Source: Bacillus sp. FJAT-18017
GTDB lineage: Bacteria; Bacillota; Bacilli; Bacillales; Cytobacillaceae
Assembly (NCBI RefSeq): GCF_001278805.1
Contig: NZ_CP012602.1
Span: 4,548,501 to 4,612,500, forward strand
Direction of reading: 5' to 3'
DNA: 64,000 nt
This document shows, piece by piece, positions 1 through 7,580 of the stretch (positions are counted from its first letter, which is position 1; each line of letters starts with the position of its first letter). The notes beneath the pieces were generated by a model. That model did no database searches and was not told where the DNA came from. It saw only the letters and a list, made by a program, of their open reading frames with translations. A program made the translations under genes and the position numbers.

Positions 1-272
1 AACTCGGCATCCAGATCAAAGCTTCCGGCTGTTTCAATACTGAAATGTGTAATGTTTCGGTAAGGAATTGAATGATACTCGGTCTTTTTTCCGGTTATCC
101 CTTGCTTGTCTACAAGAATCAAACGGCGGTTCGTAAATATGAACATATCACGGAGCAGCTTATAAGCTTTTTCAATCGACTCTCCAGGTGCCAGGACTTT
201 TGCATATTCCTTCTGGACCTCGGGCAGGCTTACTTCTGACGCATTCCCCATCAATCCATCTAAAAATCCCAT
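1..272 (-). CDS. PH-domain protein, 3' part outside window
   Basis: The reading frame opens at an ATG at 272 with a GGAGG at 280-284 and stays open to the window edge, giving the first 90 residues. The segment FIFTNRRLILVDKQG followed by a KKTEYHSIPY stretch is the strand pattern of the bacterial pleckstrin-homology family (bPH_1), in which small Bacillus proteins of about 120-210 residues occur. The cellular role of these proteins is not established. It is a single gene reading away from the NRDE gene and has no visible link to it. The family call rests on the N-terminal half only. Confidence 0.8.
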   Translation of the reverse strand, partial: MGFLDGLMGNASEVSLPEVQKEYAKVLAPGESIEKAYKLLRDMFIFTNRRLILVDKQGITGKKTEYHSIPYRNITHFSIETAGSFDLDAE

Positions 273-317
273 CTATATGCCTCCTTTTCGCAGCTTCTTT
301 TTTTATATCATTCCCTA

Positions 318-1076
318 TTAAAAGTTTATTGAAAAGTCCTTTTCTGTATTACCTTTAGGATTATATATCCGTTCTGTATAAGAAAGTCTTTCTCCCTCCA
401 TCAACAGGATCGTCGAGCACCTCGTCCCGTAGCCTTCACTCCTAATAAACATCGGGGAAAGAATCCTTTCAAGCTCAAGGCCTACACCTGTATCCGGAAG
501 GTCGGCATCTTCAGCGGGGTCGGTATTTTTTAGTAGTTGAAATAAAGCCATTTTTAGTGCGGCACCCTCTTTGTCCAAGATGGATTCCAACCCCTTTTTC
601 CCTCCTTCCACCTTCGGCCACGGTGTATTCAGCAGATGATTGCTGACACCATGTATGCCAGGTGGAACCTCGCGAACGACACCTTCAATATTTGAATAAT
701 AATAAAGGTTCGATTGATCTCCGGCAAGCAAATTAAAACCAGGATAAAGGCTTCCCTTTTGTGCGGCAGCCTTCAGATAATTCTCAGGACTAGCTTTTCC
801 CCGCAAGAAGTCCGCAACAAGCTCTCCTCTTGACAGCTTGCCAGTCGCCTTCATCTCTTTAGGGTCTCGAAAGTTAGTCAGGGCGGCAAATCTCCCGGAC
901 TTCGTCACTCCCATCCAAGTACCCAGCTTTTCCAGATCCCTGCCGGCAAGGAGGTGTGGTTGATCCTCCCAAAAGTGAGCAGCAGCGGTGGGCCGTTCGT
1001 AGCTTTCATCCCGATTGGATGCGACAATCAACGGATATCTGGGATGAACTTTATAGGCAAATAATATTAAGCACAT
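318..1076 (-). CDS. NRDE / TANGO2 family protein
   Basis: A 252-residue protein starting MCLILFAY, with the NRDE signature at residues 21-24. I chose the ATG at 1076, not one three codons upstream, because the family begins with Met-Cys and the Cys at position 2 is the expected N-terminal nucleophile-like residue. Further support is GTWMGV near residue 55 and TNFRDP near 70, both usual in this family. The fold resembles Ntn hydrolases. In eukaryotes the relative TANGO2 is linked to haem and lipid handling, but no bacterial substrate is established. It is divergent from the membrane-protein pair that follows. Confidence 0.88.
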   Translation of the reverse strand: MCLILFAYKVHPRYPLIVASNRDESYERPTAAAHFWEDQPHLLAGRDLEKLGTWMGVTKSGRFAALTNFRDPKEMKATGKLSRGELVADFLRGKASPENYLKAAAQKGSLYPGFNLLAGDQSNLYYYSNIEGVVREVPPGIHGVSNHLLNTPWPKVEGGKKGLESILDKEGAALKMALFQLLKNTDPAEDADLPDTGVGLELERILSPMFIRSEGYGTRCSTILLMEGERLSYTERIYNPKGNTEKDFSINF

Positions 1077-1200
1077 CGTTATCACAGCTTTCTCTAACAG
1101 TCTTTACACCAATAGTATCCCAATTGGGAAGGCATTGTCTCATTATTTTACTCATTATGGTGATACTAACAACAATATTCGTTCTAGAGGTGATTAGAAA

Positions 1201-1767
1201 ATGAAACGAAAGGTAATTATCTGTCTTTCAACGATTTTTTGTTTAGCTGCATTATGTTTATTCATATACTATCTAAACAAAGGAGATTCATCACGGTGGC
1301 AGGTTGCTGCCGGAGGATTTGGAGTAAGTGCTCTACCGCTTCTCCTTCTTTTCACAAAAAGAAATCCCTTTAATATCCCAATCATAATCGGCTACTATAT
1401 AGCGATTCTTTGCACGACGTTTCTGGGTTCTATCGCCACATTTTATTTAAAATATAAATGGTGGGACTCTACCATCCATCTTTACAAAGGAATGTTGGTT
1501 GTATTCATAGGCATTGCCTTATACAAATTGCTTGTTCCTGAAGGTTCTCGCCCTGGTGTTTCCAAGCTCCTGCTTGGTTTGTTCACCATTTCTCTTGCCG
1601 TAACCTCAAGTGTACTGTGGGAAATTTACGAATATGTGGGAGATTTGTTCTTTACACATACAATGCAGCTTGGCGGAAACAAAGATACCATGCTCGATTT
1701 ACTTGCCGGTACCTCTGGAGGTCTGGCTGCCAGCCTGTATTCATTTATTAGGAAGGAAAAGCTATAA
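1201..1767 (+). CDS. Multipass membrane protein, first of a tandem pair
   Basis: A 188-residue protein with about five hydrophobic segments. Conserved residues in the last third are VLWEIYEYVGD and GGNKDTMLDLLAG, which recur almost exactly in the next gene. The general pattern (WWDSTIHLYKG, then WE.YE, then a D-L-L-A helix) resembles the DUF2238/YjdF family of small membrane proteins, but I am not sure of that assignment. The next gene starts 13 bases after this one ends, so the two are probably co-transcribed. No function can be read from the sequence. Confidence 0.75.
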   Translation: MKRKVIICLSTIFCLAALCLFIYYLNKGDSSRWQVAAGGFGVSALPLLLLFTKRNPFNIPIIIGYYIAILCTTFLGSIATFYLKYKWWDSTIHLYKGMLVVFIGIALYKLLVPEGSRPGVSKLLLGLFTISLAVTSSVLWEIYEYVGDLFFTHTMQLGGNKDTMLDLLAGTSGGLAASLYSFIRKEKL

Positions 1768-1779
1768 AGGGGTGGTGAA

Positions 1780-2346
1780 ATGGGACGCAAGTTTATTATT
1801 ATAATTTGTTTATTATATTGTGTATTTATGGCATTTCTTGCTTTTAACTTTCACGAGCAAGGAGAATCATTTAAGTTTTCTGTCGCCGCTGCCGGAATTG
1901 GCTGTGGGGCCGTACCTCTCATTCTTGGCATTTTCACAAAATGGCAATTTAACGTTCCTCTGGTAATGGCTTATCTTGTTTTTTTACTTTGCTCTCAATA
2001 CCTCGGTTCAATATTAGGCTGGTATGGGCTTGGCTGGTGGGATACGTTTCTTCATCTTTTAAGCGGGGCACTTCTCGGCTTCACTGGAATAGCCATTTAT
2101 GAGAGGCTAATCCACCGGGAGGCAGGGAGACAAATTTCGGCATGGTTTGTATTCCTCTTTGTGTTTCCCTTTGCTGTTTTTGGCGGGGTAGTTTGGGAGA
2201 TATATGAATTTACATCGGATGAACTTTTCGGAATGACCCTGCAAGGTGGAGGAAATAAGGACACAATGATTGACCTGATTGCTGATTCACTTGGTGGATT
2301 AGCGATTGCAATAATGGCCGGATTAAGGACTTCTTTAAGAAAATAA
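1780..2346 (+). CDS. Multipass membrane protein, second of a tandem pair
   Basis: Also 188 residues and clearly a paralogue of the gene just upstream: both keep a WWD-T-hydrophobic-HL motif, WEIYE, and a GGNKDTM-DL motif at matching places. About five membrane helices are predicted by eye. A GGGGTGG ribosome site precedes the ATG. It is probably in one operon with its paralogue. The equal length and the conserved polar residues inside membrane regions (W-E, D-T-M, H-L) suggest a shared activity, perhaps as a heterodimer, but that is inference. DUF2238/YjdF-like at best. Confidence 0.75.
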   Translation: MGRKFIIIICLLYCVFMAFLAFNFHEQGESFKFSVAAAGIGCGAVPLILGIFTKWQFNVPLVMAYLVFLLCSQYLGSILGWYGLGWWDTFLHLLSGALLGFTGIAIYERLIHREAGRQISAWFVFLFVFPFAVFGGVVWEIYEFTSDELFGMTLQGGGNKDTMIDLIADSLGGLAIAIMAGLRTSLRK

Positions 2347-2435
2347 GGCATTCTGTTGTGTGGTCATCTAAATAGTTTAACTCACCTTCAATAAAGGAAT
2401 AGTTGTCATAACGACAATATAGGGATAGTGATTAC

Positions 2436-3149
2436 GTGATTTTGTGGAGCTTGGTTTTTGCTATTGGGCTAACTGCTGTCCATCTTGGATCAAAGTATAT
2501 GGGATTTCTCGGATTCATGCCAAGGAGCAAGCTATTATCAATAGGCGGCGGGGTATCTGTGGCATATGTATTCATCCACATACTCCCCGAATTGAACAAA
2601 CATCAGTCTGAGCTTAGGGAATCCGGACTGGAATCGGAACTAAGCTTTCTTGAGCACCATGTTTACCTTGTATCAATGATTGGACTTGCTTCGTTCTATG
2701 GACTCGAACGAATGGCCCGCCTTTCAAAAAAAGAAACGAGTGCAAGTAAACGGATATTTTGGACTCATGTCCTTTCTTTCGCGCTATACAATGGACTGAT
2801 CGGTTATTTATTAATTAGAGGCGAAAGCAGCAAACTATCGGAGTTATTCACATTTTTCCTGGCATTGGCGGTCCATTTTATCGCGAATGATCACAGCATG
2901 CGCGAGTCTCATAAGCGAACATACGATAAATATGGCCGATGGCTTCTTTCAGTTTCTATATTGGCAGGCTGGGTTATTGGCTATTTTAGCAGCATCGATA
3001 AAGATACAATTGCCGTACTCTTTGCCTTGCTGGCAGGGGCTATCGTATTAAATGTATTGAAAGAGGAATTGCCGGAGCAGCGGCAAAGCAACTTTTGGGC
3101 ATTTTTTGGAGGAATGATTGCCTACACAATCCTGCTGCTGGCTCTTTGA
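2436..3149 (+). CDS. ZIP-like membrane protein
   Basis: A 237-residue protein with about eight hydrophobic helices. Residues FIHILPELNKH near 47-57 recall the H-x-x-P-E metal motif of ZIP divalent-cation transporters, and a second polar patch ALAVHFIANDHSMRE lies inside a helix near 142-156. The start is GTG at 2436; the ribosome site AGGGATAGTG is weak, so a slightly different start is possible. It is a single gene ending in a short T-rich hairpin. Metal transport is inferred from two motifs only; the canonical ZIP HNFPEG motif is not present. Confidence 0.65.
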   Translation: MILWSLVFAIGLTAVHLGSKYMGFLGFMPRSKLLSIGGGVSVAYVFIHILPELNKHQSELRESGLESELSFLEHHVYLVSMIGLASFYGLERMARLSKKETSASKRIFWTHVLSFALYNGLIGYLLIRGESSKLSELFTFFLALAVHFIANDHSMRESHKRTYDKYGRWLLSVSILAGWVIGYFSSIDKDTIAVLFALLAGAIVLNVLKEELPEQRQSNFWAFFGGMIAYTILLLAL

Positions 3150-3216
3150 TGCAACTATTTTTGTTGGGCGTGCGTTCATTTTTATGTCTCTTAAAAGAGA
3201 TCAGTTCTCCACCGAG

Positions 3217-3241
3217 AAGTGTACCAAACTGCACTTTTTTT
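3217..3241 (+). terminator. Putative terminator after the ZIP-like gene
   Basis: A short stem (AAGTG with CACTT, ten-base loop) is followed at once by eight T residues with one interruption. The stem is weak, but the position, 70 bases after the stop codon, fits. Confidence 0.45.
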
Positions 3242-3255
3242 CGGGATAAAGTTTT

Positions 3256-3279
3256 GAGCCAGCCCTCTCCGGCTGGCTC
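3256..3279 (-). terminator. Terminator of yhbH
   Basis: A perfect 9-bp stem (GAGCCAGCC, loop of six, GGCTGGCTC) lies just past the stop codon of the detached yhbH 3' end. On the minus strand it is followed by AAAACTTTA, so the U-tract is poor. It now sits 40 kb from the yhbH promoter because of the prophage. Confidence 0.6.
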
Positions 3280-3284
3280 ATTGG

Positions 3285-3433
3285 TTATGCGTATTTCCGT
3301 TCCTCATTTGTGAAAAAGCTCTTCATGGCGTTAAATACATCAGCCTTTTGTTTAAGGATATAATACCTAAAATCTTCATTCTTAATATTCTTGTAGGCTG
3401 ACATCAGGGTCGAATGCCTATTGTACTGATTTA
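3285..3433 (-). pseudogene. yhbH: Detached 3' end of yhbH
   Basis: On the minus strand this stretch encodes the last ~48 residues of YhbH (core residues NQYN, then [29 protein letters not shown] and a terminal RKYA), in one frame up to a TAA at 3285-3287. There is no start codon or ribosome site. The main part of yhbH ends at 43125-43144, on the far side of the prophage, and both pieces share the 13 bp at 3421-3433. Joined at that repeat they give one open frame of 388 codons, close to the usual YhbH length of about 390. The fragment is not decay: every residue remains readable, as expected for a gene that can be rejoined. Confidence 0.93.
3421..3433. repeat. attL core, 13-bp direct repeat
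   Basis: TTGTACTGATTTA occurs here and again at 43132-43144. Outside the repeat the left flank continues the yhbH 3' end and the right flank of the second copy continues the yhbH 5' part, so the repeat marks the exact crossover segment. The neighbouring bases differ on both sides of both copies, which fixes the length at 13. Confidence 0.93.
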
Positions 3434-3479
3434 AATATAAACGCTACACACGGTATCCAAATTACTCCCTTGGGTTATT

Positions 3480-4133
3480 TCATCCCACATTTATCTTTAC
3501 TTTAACATGCTTAATAGTCGGCATCGCTTTCTTCGGTTGTTCTGGCTGCCTCAGGCTATTCACAAATTTAGTAAACGATTCAGCCTGGAAAACCTTGAAT
3601 GGATAATCTCCGTCTAGCGCATACCGCTGGTCACTCAATATAAGAATATGTGGAAATGGATCCCTTGCAATTATGCCTGAGCCATATAATGCGACATACC
3701 TCTTTAACTTCTCGTTCATCAGCTTCTCGCTATATACCGTTCTTTGGACCTCCACAAAGAAACTCGTATTTCGATATTGGCAAAATATATCGGGCTCGGC
3801 ACAATCACCTTTTCTTCCATACTTAGGTTCAACTAAGAATGTTCCTAATTCGCCCAGGTGCGTTAATTCTTTATATACATTCAGGATAGAAAGGAAATGA
3901 ATGATTTTCTGGCTATCCTTTTTTATTTGAACTTCAGGTCCAAAGTAAAGGAATGGCACATAAGCCTGGCTCCGCTGTATCTGGCCATCCCGAAATAAGC
4001 GAAGCAAAACATTATTGGCAGCATACTTAGGATTTTTCTTACCTAGGAAGTGCAACTCCGCAATACTGTCCCGATCCATCACCCGGAACTTATTTAAATC
4101 CTTTATGATTGCTTTATCCCTATCTGTCAGCAT
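3480..4133 (-). CDS. Replication-relaxation family protein
   Basis: A 217-residue protein beginning MLTDRDKAIIKDLNKFRVMD, with an N-terminal winged-helix-like part (first ~60 residues) and a C-terminal part with EPDIFCQYRNTSFFVEVQRTV, resembling an E/D-x-E-V-Q nuclease-like core. This matches the replication-relaxation family found on Bacillus plasmids, integrative elements and some phages, usually beside an FtsK-like ATPase, as here. Its ATG overlaps the stop of the ATPase gene (TGATG), so the two are translationally coupled. Role in replication or transfer is inferred from the family. It is the gene nearest attL. Confidence 0.75.
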   Translation of the reverse strand: MLTDRDKAIIKDLNKFRVMDRDSIAELHFLGKKNPKYAANNVLLRLFRDGQIQRSQAYVPFLYFGPEVQIKKDSQKIIHFLSILNVYKELTHLGELGTFLVEPKYGRKGDCAEPDIFCQYRNTSFFVEVQRTVYSEKLMNEKLKRYVALYGSGIIARDPFPHILILSDQRYALDGDYPFKVFQAESFTKFVNSLRQPEQPKKAMPTIKHVKVKINVG

Positions 4134-5293
4134 CAGCCAAACACATCCTCTTCGGTTAGTTGTTTAGGTTCCACAGACTCTTCCGCAACCTTCTTCACCT
4201 TATAGCCTCTTGCGAACATATCCTTCCAGTCAGGAACACGATAATTCATCAGTATTTTTTCTGCTTCTTCTTCCGTAAGGTATGGGGCTTGCAGCTCTGT
4301 GAGTTCATCTCGCTTAATCAGGAATCGGCCCGGGGTTTCTTTGCTAATCTTCTCACTTCCAGGTGTACCTATAATCTTAGAGTTCATAAAATCCGTGGTA
4401 CGAAAGCCCATTCTCACAGTTAATAATCCACGGACTTTTGTATCTAAAATATCATGGGAAGGCCGTTGTAATGAGAGTATGCAATAAATCCCCAGGGCCC
4501 TGCCTAAAGCTACGATTTGAACAAGCTGTTTCTTCATATCCCTGTCATCCATTATCATGACAATTTCATCGATACATAACAGGATAAACGGCTGCTTTTC
4601 GGTTACCGGCAGCTTGGTAATATGAGTGACGTTAAATTTATTTAGCAGTTCCCCACGCCGTTCAAGTTCCTTGTGGATGTATTCCAACATCCTAGCCATA
4701 TCATCCGGATAAACACAAACACTTTTAACATGCCGCACCCTTTTAAACAGAAAGAATTCACTCATCTTTAAATCGCCTAAATAAATGTGTAAGTCCTCAG
4801 GCGACTTGTGTTGGATTAGTGTTGTAATGATCTGCCTTACTTGCGTACTCTTACCGGCTCCTGGCTCACCAGAAACAAGGCAATTCGGTTCCGTTATAGC
4901 ATTGTAGACCATCCACTCTCCAGCACTGTCTTTACCGCACACAATTGGCATTTCTAGCCCATCAAGAGCAGGAGTAATATCTTTATAGCTGTAGGTTAAT
5001 TCCTTCGGCAGACTGTCATTATTGACGGTTAAAACATATTTCTTAACTTCACCATCAACGATGACATTCTTGCCAAATATTTGTTGGAAAGCAAACAGGT
5101 TCTTTTGCACAGTTTTGGGATTCAAACCAGTTGGAAGGGTAAATACATATTCGGTGGAGTGGTCGGTGCTACGGATAGAGTGGATTTTGGGATATATCTT
5201 GCGTTCGTCACTTCCTACAGTCAGGTGAATACCTCCGGCGCGGAATGCCTTAATTAGCCTCTTACGTGCCATTAAATTTGCCCAGAAACTCAT
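4133..5293 (-). CDS. FtsK/SpoIIIE-like ATPase
   Basis: A 386-residue cytoplasmic ATPase. Walker A is SGEPGAGKST (about 141-150), Walker B is ILLCIDEI (about 237-244), and LSLQRPSHD near 275 matches the sensor region of FtsK-HerA ATPases. There is no membrane domain and no gamma domain, so it is shorter than FtsK or SpoIIIE and closer to the DNA-translocase-like coupling proteins of ICEs and rolling-circle elements. I chose the ATG at 5293, which has AAGGTGG upstream and overlaps the stop of the upstream small gene by ATGA. Together with the replication-relaxation gene it forms a DNA-mobilisation-like module that is odd for a siphovirus. Confidence 0.82.
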   Translation of the reverse strand: MSFWANLMARKRLIKAFRAGGIHLTVGSDERKIYPKIHSIRSTDHSTEYVFTLPTGLNPKTVQKNLFAFQQIFGKNVIVDGEVKKYVLTVNNDSLPKELTYSYKDITPALDGLEMPIVCGKDSAGEWMVYNAITEPNCLVSGEPGAGKSTQVRQIITTLIQHKSPEDLHIYLGDLKMSEFFLFKRVRHVKSVCVYPDDMARMLEYIHKELERRGELLNKFNVTHITKLPVTEKQPFILLCIDEIVMIMDDRDMKKQLVQIVALGRALGIYCILSLQRPSHDILDTKVRGLLTVRMGFRTTDFMNSKIIGTPGSEKISKETPGRFLIKRDELTELQAPYLTEEEAEKILMNYRVPDWKDMFARGYKVKKVAEESVEPKQLTEEDVFG

Positions 5294-5481
5294 GGTAACC
5301 ACCTTAAAGTTATTGGGTTCATTTCGAGAAAATACACTCCGCAGGCTAGCCCGGCAAGTGGAATAGCAAACTTTAATACGTTGCCTATCCAGTGATATCC
5401 AAATGAATCTGCCATGCTATCAGTCAATGCAACTACAAGCACCCCTCCAGCTGCTAATAAAATTCCAGGTCCAAATAACAT
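5290..5481 (-). CDS. Small two-helix membrane protein
   Basis: A 63-residue protein with two hydrophobic helices (about 4-22 and 34-54) and an acidic/polar linker. It starts with ATG preceded by a GGAGG box in the leader (5486-5496 region), and its stop overlaps the start of the FtsK-like gene. Such small membrane proteins often precede FtsK-like genes in mobile elements, where they may anchor the ATPase to the membrane; that is inference from position. It shares no motif with holins that I can see. Confidence 0.6.
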   Translation of the reverse strand: MLFGPGILLAAGGVLVVALTDSMADSFGYHWIGNVLKFAIPLAGLACGVYFLEMNPITLRWLP

Positions 5482-5864
5482 ATTGATAGCCTCCTAGTTT
5501 CATATTGTTTAACAATTGAGTTTTCTAATTGTTTGAAAATTCGCGCTCCCCCTTCAGGCCTTCCGCTTCGCTTCCTCTTTAACAAATTTTTATTTTGTTG
5601 ATATGGCAGGCTTTCTTCTTGTACATGTGCACTTATAATACATAGTTGAAAATCTTTTTAAAAACACTTGCGTAACAGTTAACCTCCTTCCGCAACTTAT
5701 TTGCTACCGTTTTGCAACTGTGTGGCTTTCGTGTTAATAGCCTATGCCTAGGCGTGGTCCCGTTTGCCTGTCCATTCAAAATTTCTTTAATTTTTATTCA
5801 AGCTAATCTGAAAGGAATTTAAAGACAACTTGCAGAAATGGTTATAATGGAGTGTGGATGACAT
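5482..5864. other. Divergent intergenic region, possible replication or transfer origin
   Basis: This 383-bp gap separates the leftward FtsK-like operon from the rightward XRE gene and must hold both promoters. A TATAAT at 5843-5848 fits a minus-10 box for the XRE gene, with a poor minus-35. The 8-bp palindrome GCCTAGGC at about 5746-5753 and the overlapping palindromes TGTACA and GTGCAC near 5620-5632 are visible. No coding frame of note. An origin function is a guess based on the replication and ATPase genes beside it. Confidence 0.35.
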
Positions 5865-6071
5865 ATGTTTGAAAATAGAATCGACTACTGGATGAATGAA
5901 AAAGGTCTAAAGAATAAGCATCTTGCTAAACTCTGTAAGGTGTCGGAGCAAACGTACTCCAGCTGGCGGCAAAATAAGTCACAGCCAAAGCTAGATCAGG
6001 CAGTCGTTATTGCTCAGGCCTTACATATCCAGCTAGATCAGTTAGTCAAAAGGAAGGAAAATGAGAAGTGA
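5865..6071 (+). CDS. XRE-family HTH regulator
   Basis: A 68-residue single-domain protein with a Cro/C1-type helix-turn-helix: helix 2 around KHLAKLCKV, recognition helix around EQTYSSWRQNKSQPK. A GGAG sits eleven bases upstream of the ATG. It reads divergently from the FtsK-like operon and overlaps the next gene by GTGA, so it is coupled to the lipoprotein. It probably controls its own promoter and the divergent one. It is distinct from the CI/Cro switch at 40 kb. Confidence 0.88.
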   Translation: MFENRIDYWMNEKGLKNKHLAKLCKVSEQTYSSWRQNKSQPKLDQAVVIAQALHIQLDQLVKRKENEK

Positions 6072-6616
6072 GTAAAAAACTAATGGTTACTGGTATTATT
6101 TTATCGTCACTAATTTTTGCAGGATGTTCGAAGGAAAATCCAGAGCAAGCTGCAGCTGAAGAAAAGCCGAAAGCCGGCCAAGAACAAACTGAAGGTAAAA
6201 GTCAAGATTTCAACCCAGAGGAATTTGTGAAAGAGGCTGGAAAGCATGGTATGGAATGGTACATTGCGGAAGTTGCAAAGTTAAAACCAGAAGAAATATC
6301 GCAACTTGAAGAATATCAGAAGGAGTTAGAAGCTAAAAAATTGGCAACCTATGAGGAAATTTTAAAAGGTGCCGAAACCAAAGAGGCAACCAATGATGAA
6401 GGGCAAAAGGTAATTGAGTATAAAATGGTGAACAAGTTTGACCACGATTTTCAGTTTTTCCAACTAGCTTGGACGGAAGGCGACGGCGAAAATTATTCGC
6501 AAACTGCTGACAATGTGAGGGCAGGTCAACCGTTCACCTTAATTGTTGACCCTGCCTTTGATAAAACACTGAATGACATTGACTTAAGCACACTCAGTTT
6601 AACTGGAAGTGAATAA
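6068..6616 (+). CDS. Lipoprotein
   Basis: A 182-residue exported lipoprotein with GTG start (6068) overlapping the stop of the XRE gene. The signal peptide ends in the lipobox LIFAGC, putting the lipid-carrying Cys at residue 20. A Glu/Lys-rich linker follows, then a charged helical region (about 50-110) and a C-terminal beta-type region. I do not recognise the mature domain. A prophage-encoded surface lipoprotein expressed with a regulator could alter superinfection, as some lactococcal phage lipoproteins do, but that is inference from type and position. Confidence 0.75.
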   Translation: MSKKLMVTGIILSSLIFAGCSKENPEQAAAEEKPKAGQEQTEGKSQDFNPEEFVKEAGKHGMEWYIAEVAKLKPEEISQLEEYQKELEAKKLATYEEILKGAETKEATNDEGQKVIEYKMVNKFDHDFQFFQLAWTEGDGENYSQTADNVRAGQPFTLIVDPAFDKTLNDIDLSTLSLTGSE

Positions 6617-6636
6617 AGATTTGGGAGTACAACACC

Positions 6637-6897
6637 ATGAGTAACTACAGAAACGTACTCATAAAAATTGATTATATATCCAATCCAGGCTCGGTGTGGG
6701 AACAAAATGCGGAAAGAAAAGGTAACTTCCCGCTTAGAGGCCGTAAGCCTGAACAAGTGGCCCATGAGTGGATCCGCAAGCTTCGGAAAGAGATATCAAA
6801 CTTTACCGTGGTAAGAGTGACCGTTGATGGTGAACACCATATTACAAAGGCCGTTCTCCAGCTGGATGTAATCCCAACTGATAATTTGCCTTTTTAG
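6637..6897 (+). CDS. Hypothetical protein, 86 aa
   Basis: Begins with ATG 20 bases after the lipoprotein stop; a GGGAG box lies ahead. The protein has no signal peptide. It reads as a mixed alpha/beta small domain: beta strand (NVLIKIDYI), a basic loop (GNFPLRGRKPEQVAHEWIRKL) and two more strands. I do not recognise a family. It is probably the last gene of the XRE-lipoprotein operon, since a strong hairpin follows it. Confidence 0.6.
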   Translation: MSNYRNVLIKIDYISNPGSVWEQNAERKGNFPLRGRKPEQVAHEWIRKLRKEISNFTVVRVTVDGEHHITKAVLQLDVIPTDNLPF

Positions 6898-6917
6898 GGA
6901 AAAATGAAGCTCATAAT

Positions 6918-6953
6918 GTTTAAAGTCCCTCAGGTATTAGAGGGACTTTAAAC
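6918..6953. terminator. Bidirectional terminator between converging genes
   Basis: A perfect 14-bp inverted repeat (GTTTAAAGTCCCTC, loop of eight, its complement). The A-T rich ends give U-tracts in either direction. It lies between the converging 86-residue gene and the membrane gene, and includes the last codons of the latter. Confidence 0.8.
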
Positions 6954-7580
6954 ATCCTCATCATTATAATCTGCAATAAAAATAACATATCTATATAACA
7001 AAGTGGCATTCCGGATTGAAATCATTATGGTAAACAACACAGCCCCAAGCCAGACAGCACCAAAAATCGAAAGGGGTATTTTAACAACAAAGCCAGTTAG
7101 AAATGGAAACATCATGCTAATCTCACTTAGGCTTTTAGAAACAAGAGATATGACAATTCCAATAATTAAAACAATAAGTTGAATTATTATTGCAAAAGAA
7201 AAAAATGATATTAATTGTTTTAAGACATTATCATTTTCATTGCTACCGGTGTGCTTCTTTAAAAAGCTCAGCACTCTATTATTGCTCGCTGCAATAATAG
7301 ATAAACTAGTGGTATTAAAACCTGCAAGTATTGCAATAACTGATAGTGTGTCTTTATTCATATCCATTATATAGTTCATTAAATCTTTATTGGATTTCTC
7401 AAATATAAAGAAATACACAAATATCGCGCACGCCACGATTATTGGTATCAGAAGGAATAGATTAAATTCTGTCCTGGTTGTGTATTTCTTATAATTATTT
7501 ATAACTTCCCTAATATCTCTACCTGGTTTATTGTAGTCATCCTCTTCCTTAAATGATCCTTTCCTCCTTTTCATCTCCAT
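6948..7580 (-). CDS. Four-helix membrane protein, partner of the upstream gene
   Basis: A 210-residue protein with a short charged N-terminus, then four hydrophobic helices (about 39-60, 74-95, 124-148 and 160-190), and an acidic tail. The ATG at 7580 follows AAGGAGTGG and overlaps the end of the upstream gene by 32 bases, so the two are certainly co-expressed. I do not recognise a named family. Gene order (soluble protein, then small four-helix membrane protein) and sizes recall RexA-RexB and KwaB-KwaA exclusion systems, where the membrane protein is the effector or sensor. That parallel is structural, not shown by sequence identity. Confidence 0.75.
   Translation of the reverse strand: MEMKRRKGSFKEEDDYNKPGRDIREVINNYKKYTTRTEFNLFLLIPIIVACAIFVYFFIFEKSNKDLMNYIMDMNKDTLSVIAILAGFNTTSLSIIAASNNRVLSFLKKHTGSNENDNVLKQLISFFSFAIIIQLIVLIIGIVISLVSKSLSEISMMFPFLTGFVVKIPLSIFGAVWLGAVLFTIMISIRNATLLYRYVIFIADYNDEDV

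Noticed and set aside
956..1204. 82-codon frame on the plus strand upstream of the first membrane protein
   Set aside because: It overlaps the 5' end of the NRDE gene antisense, has no ribosome site, and its hydrophobic end arises from AT-rich promoter sequence.
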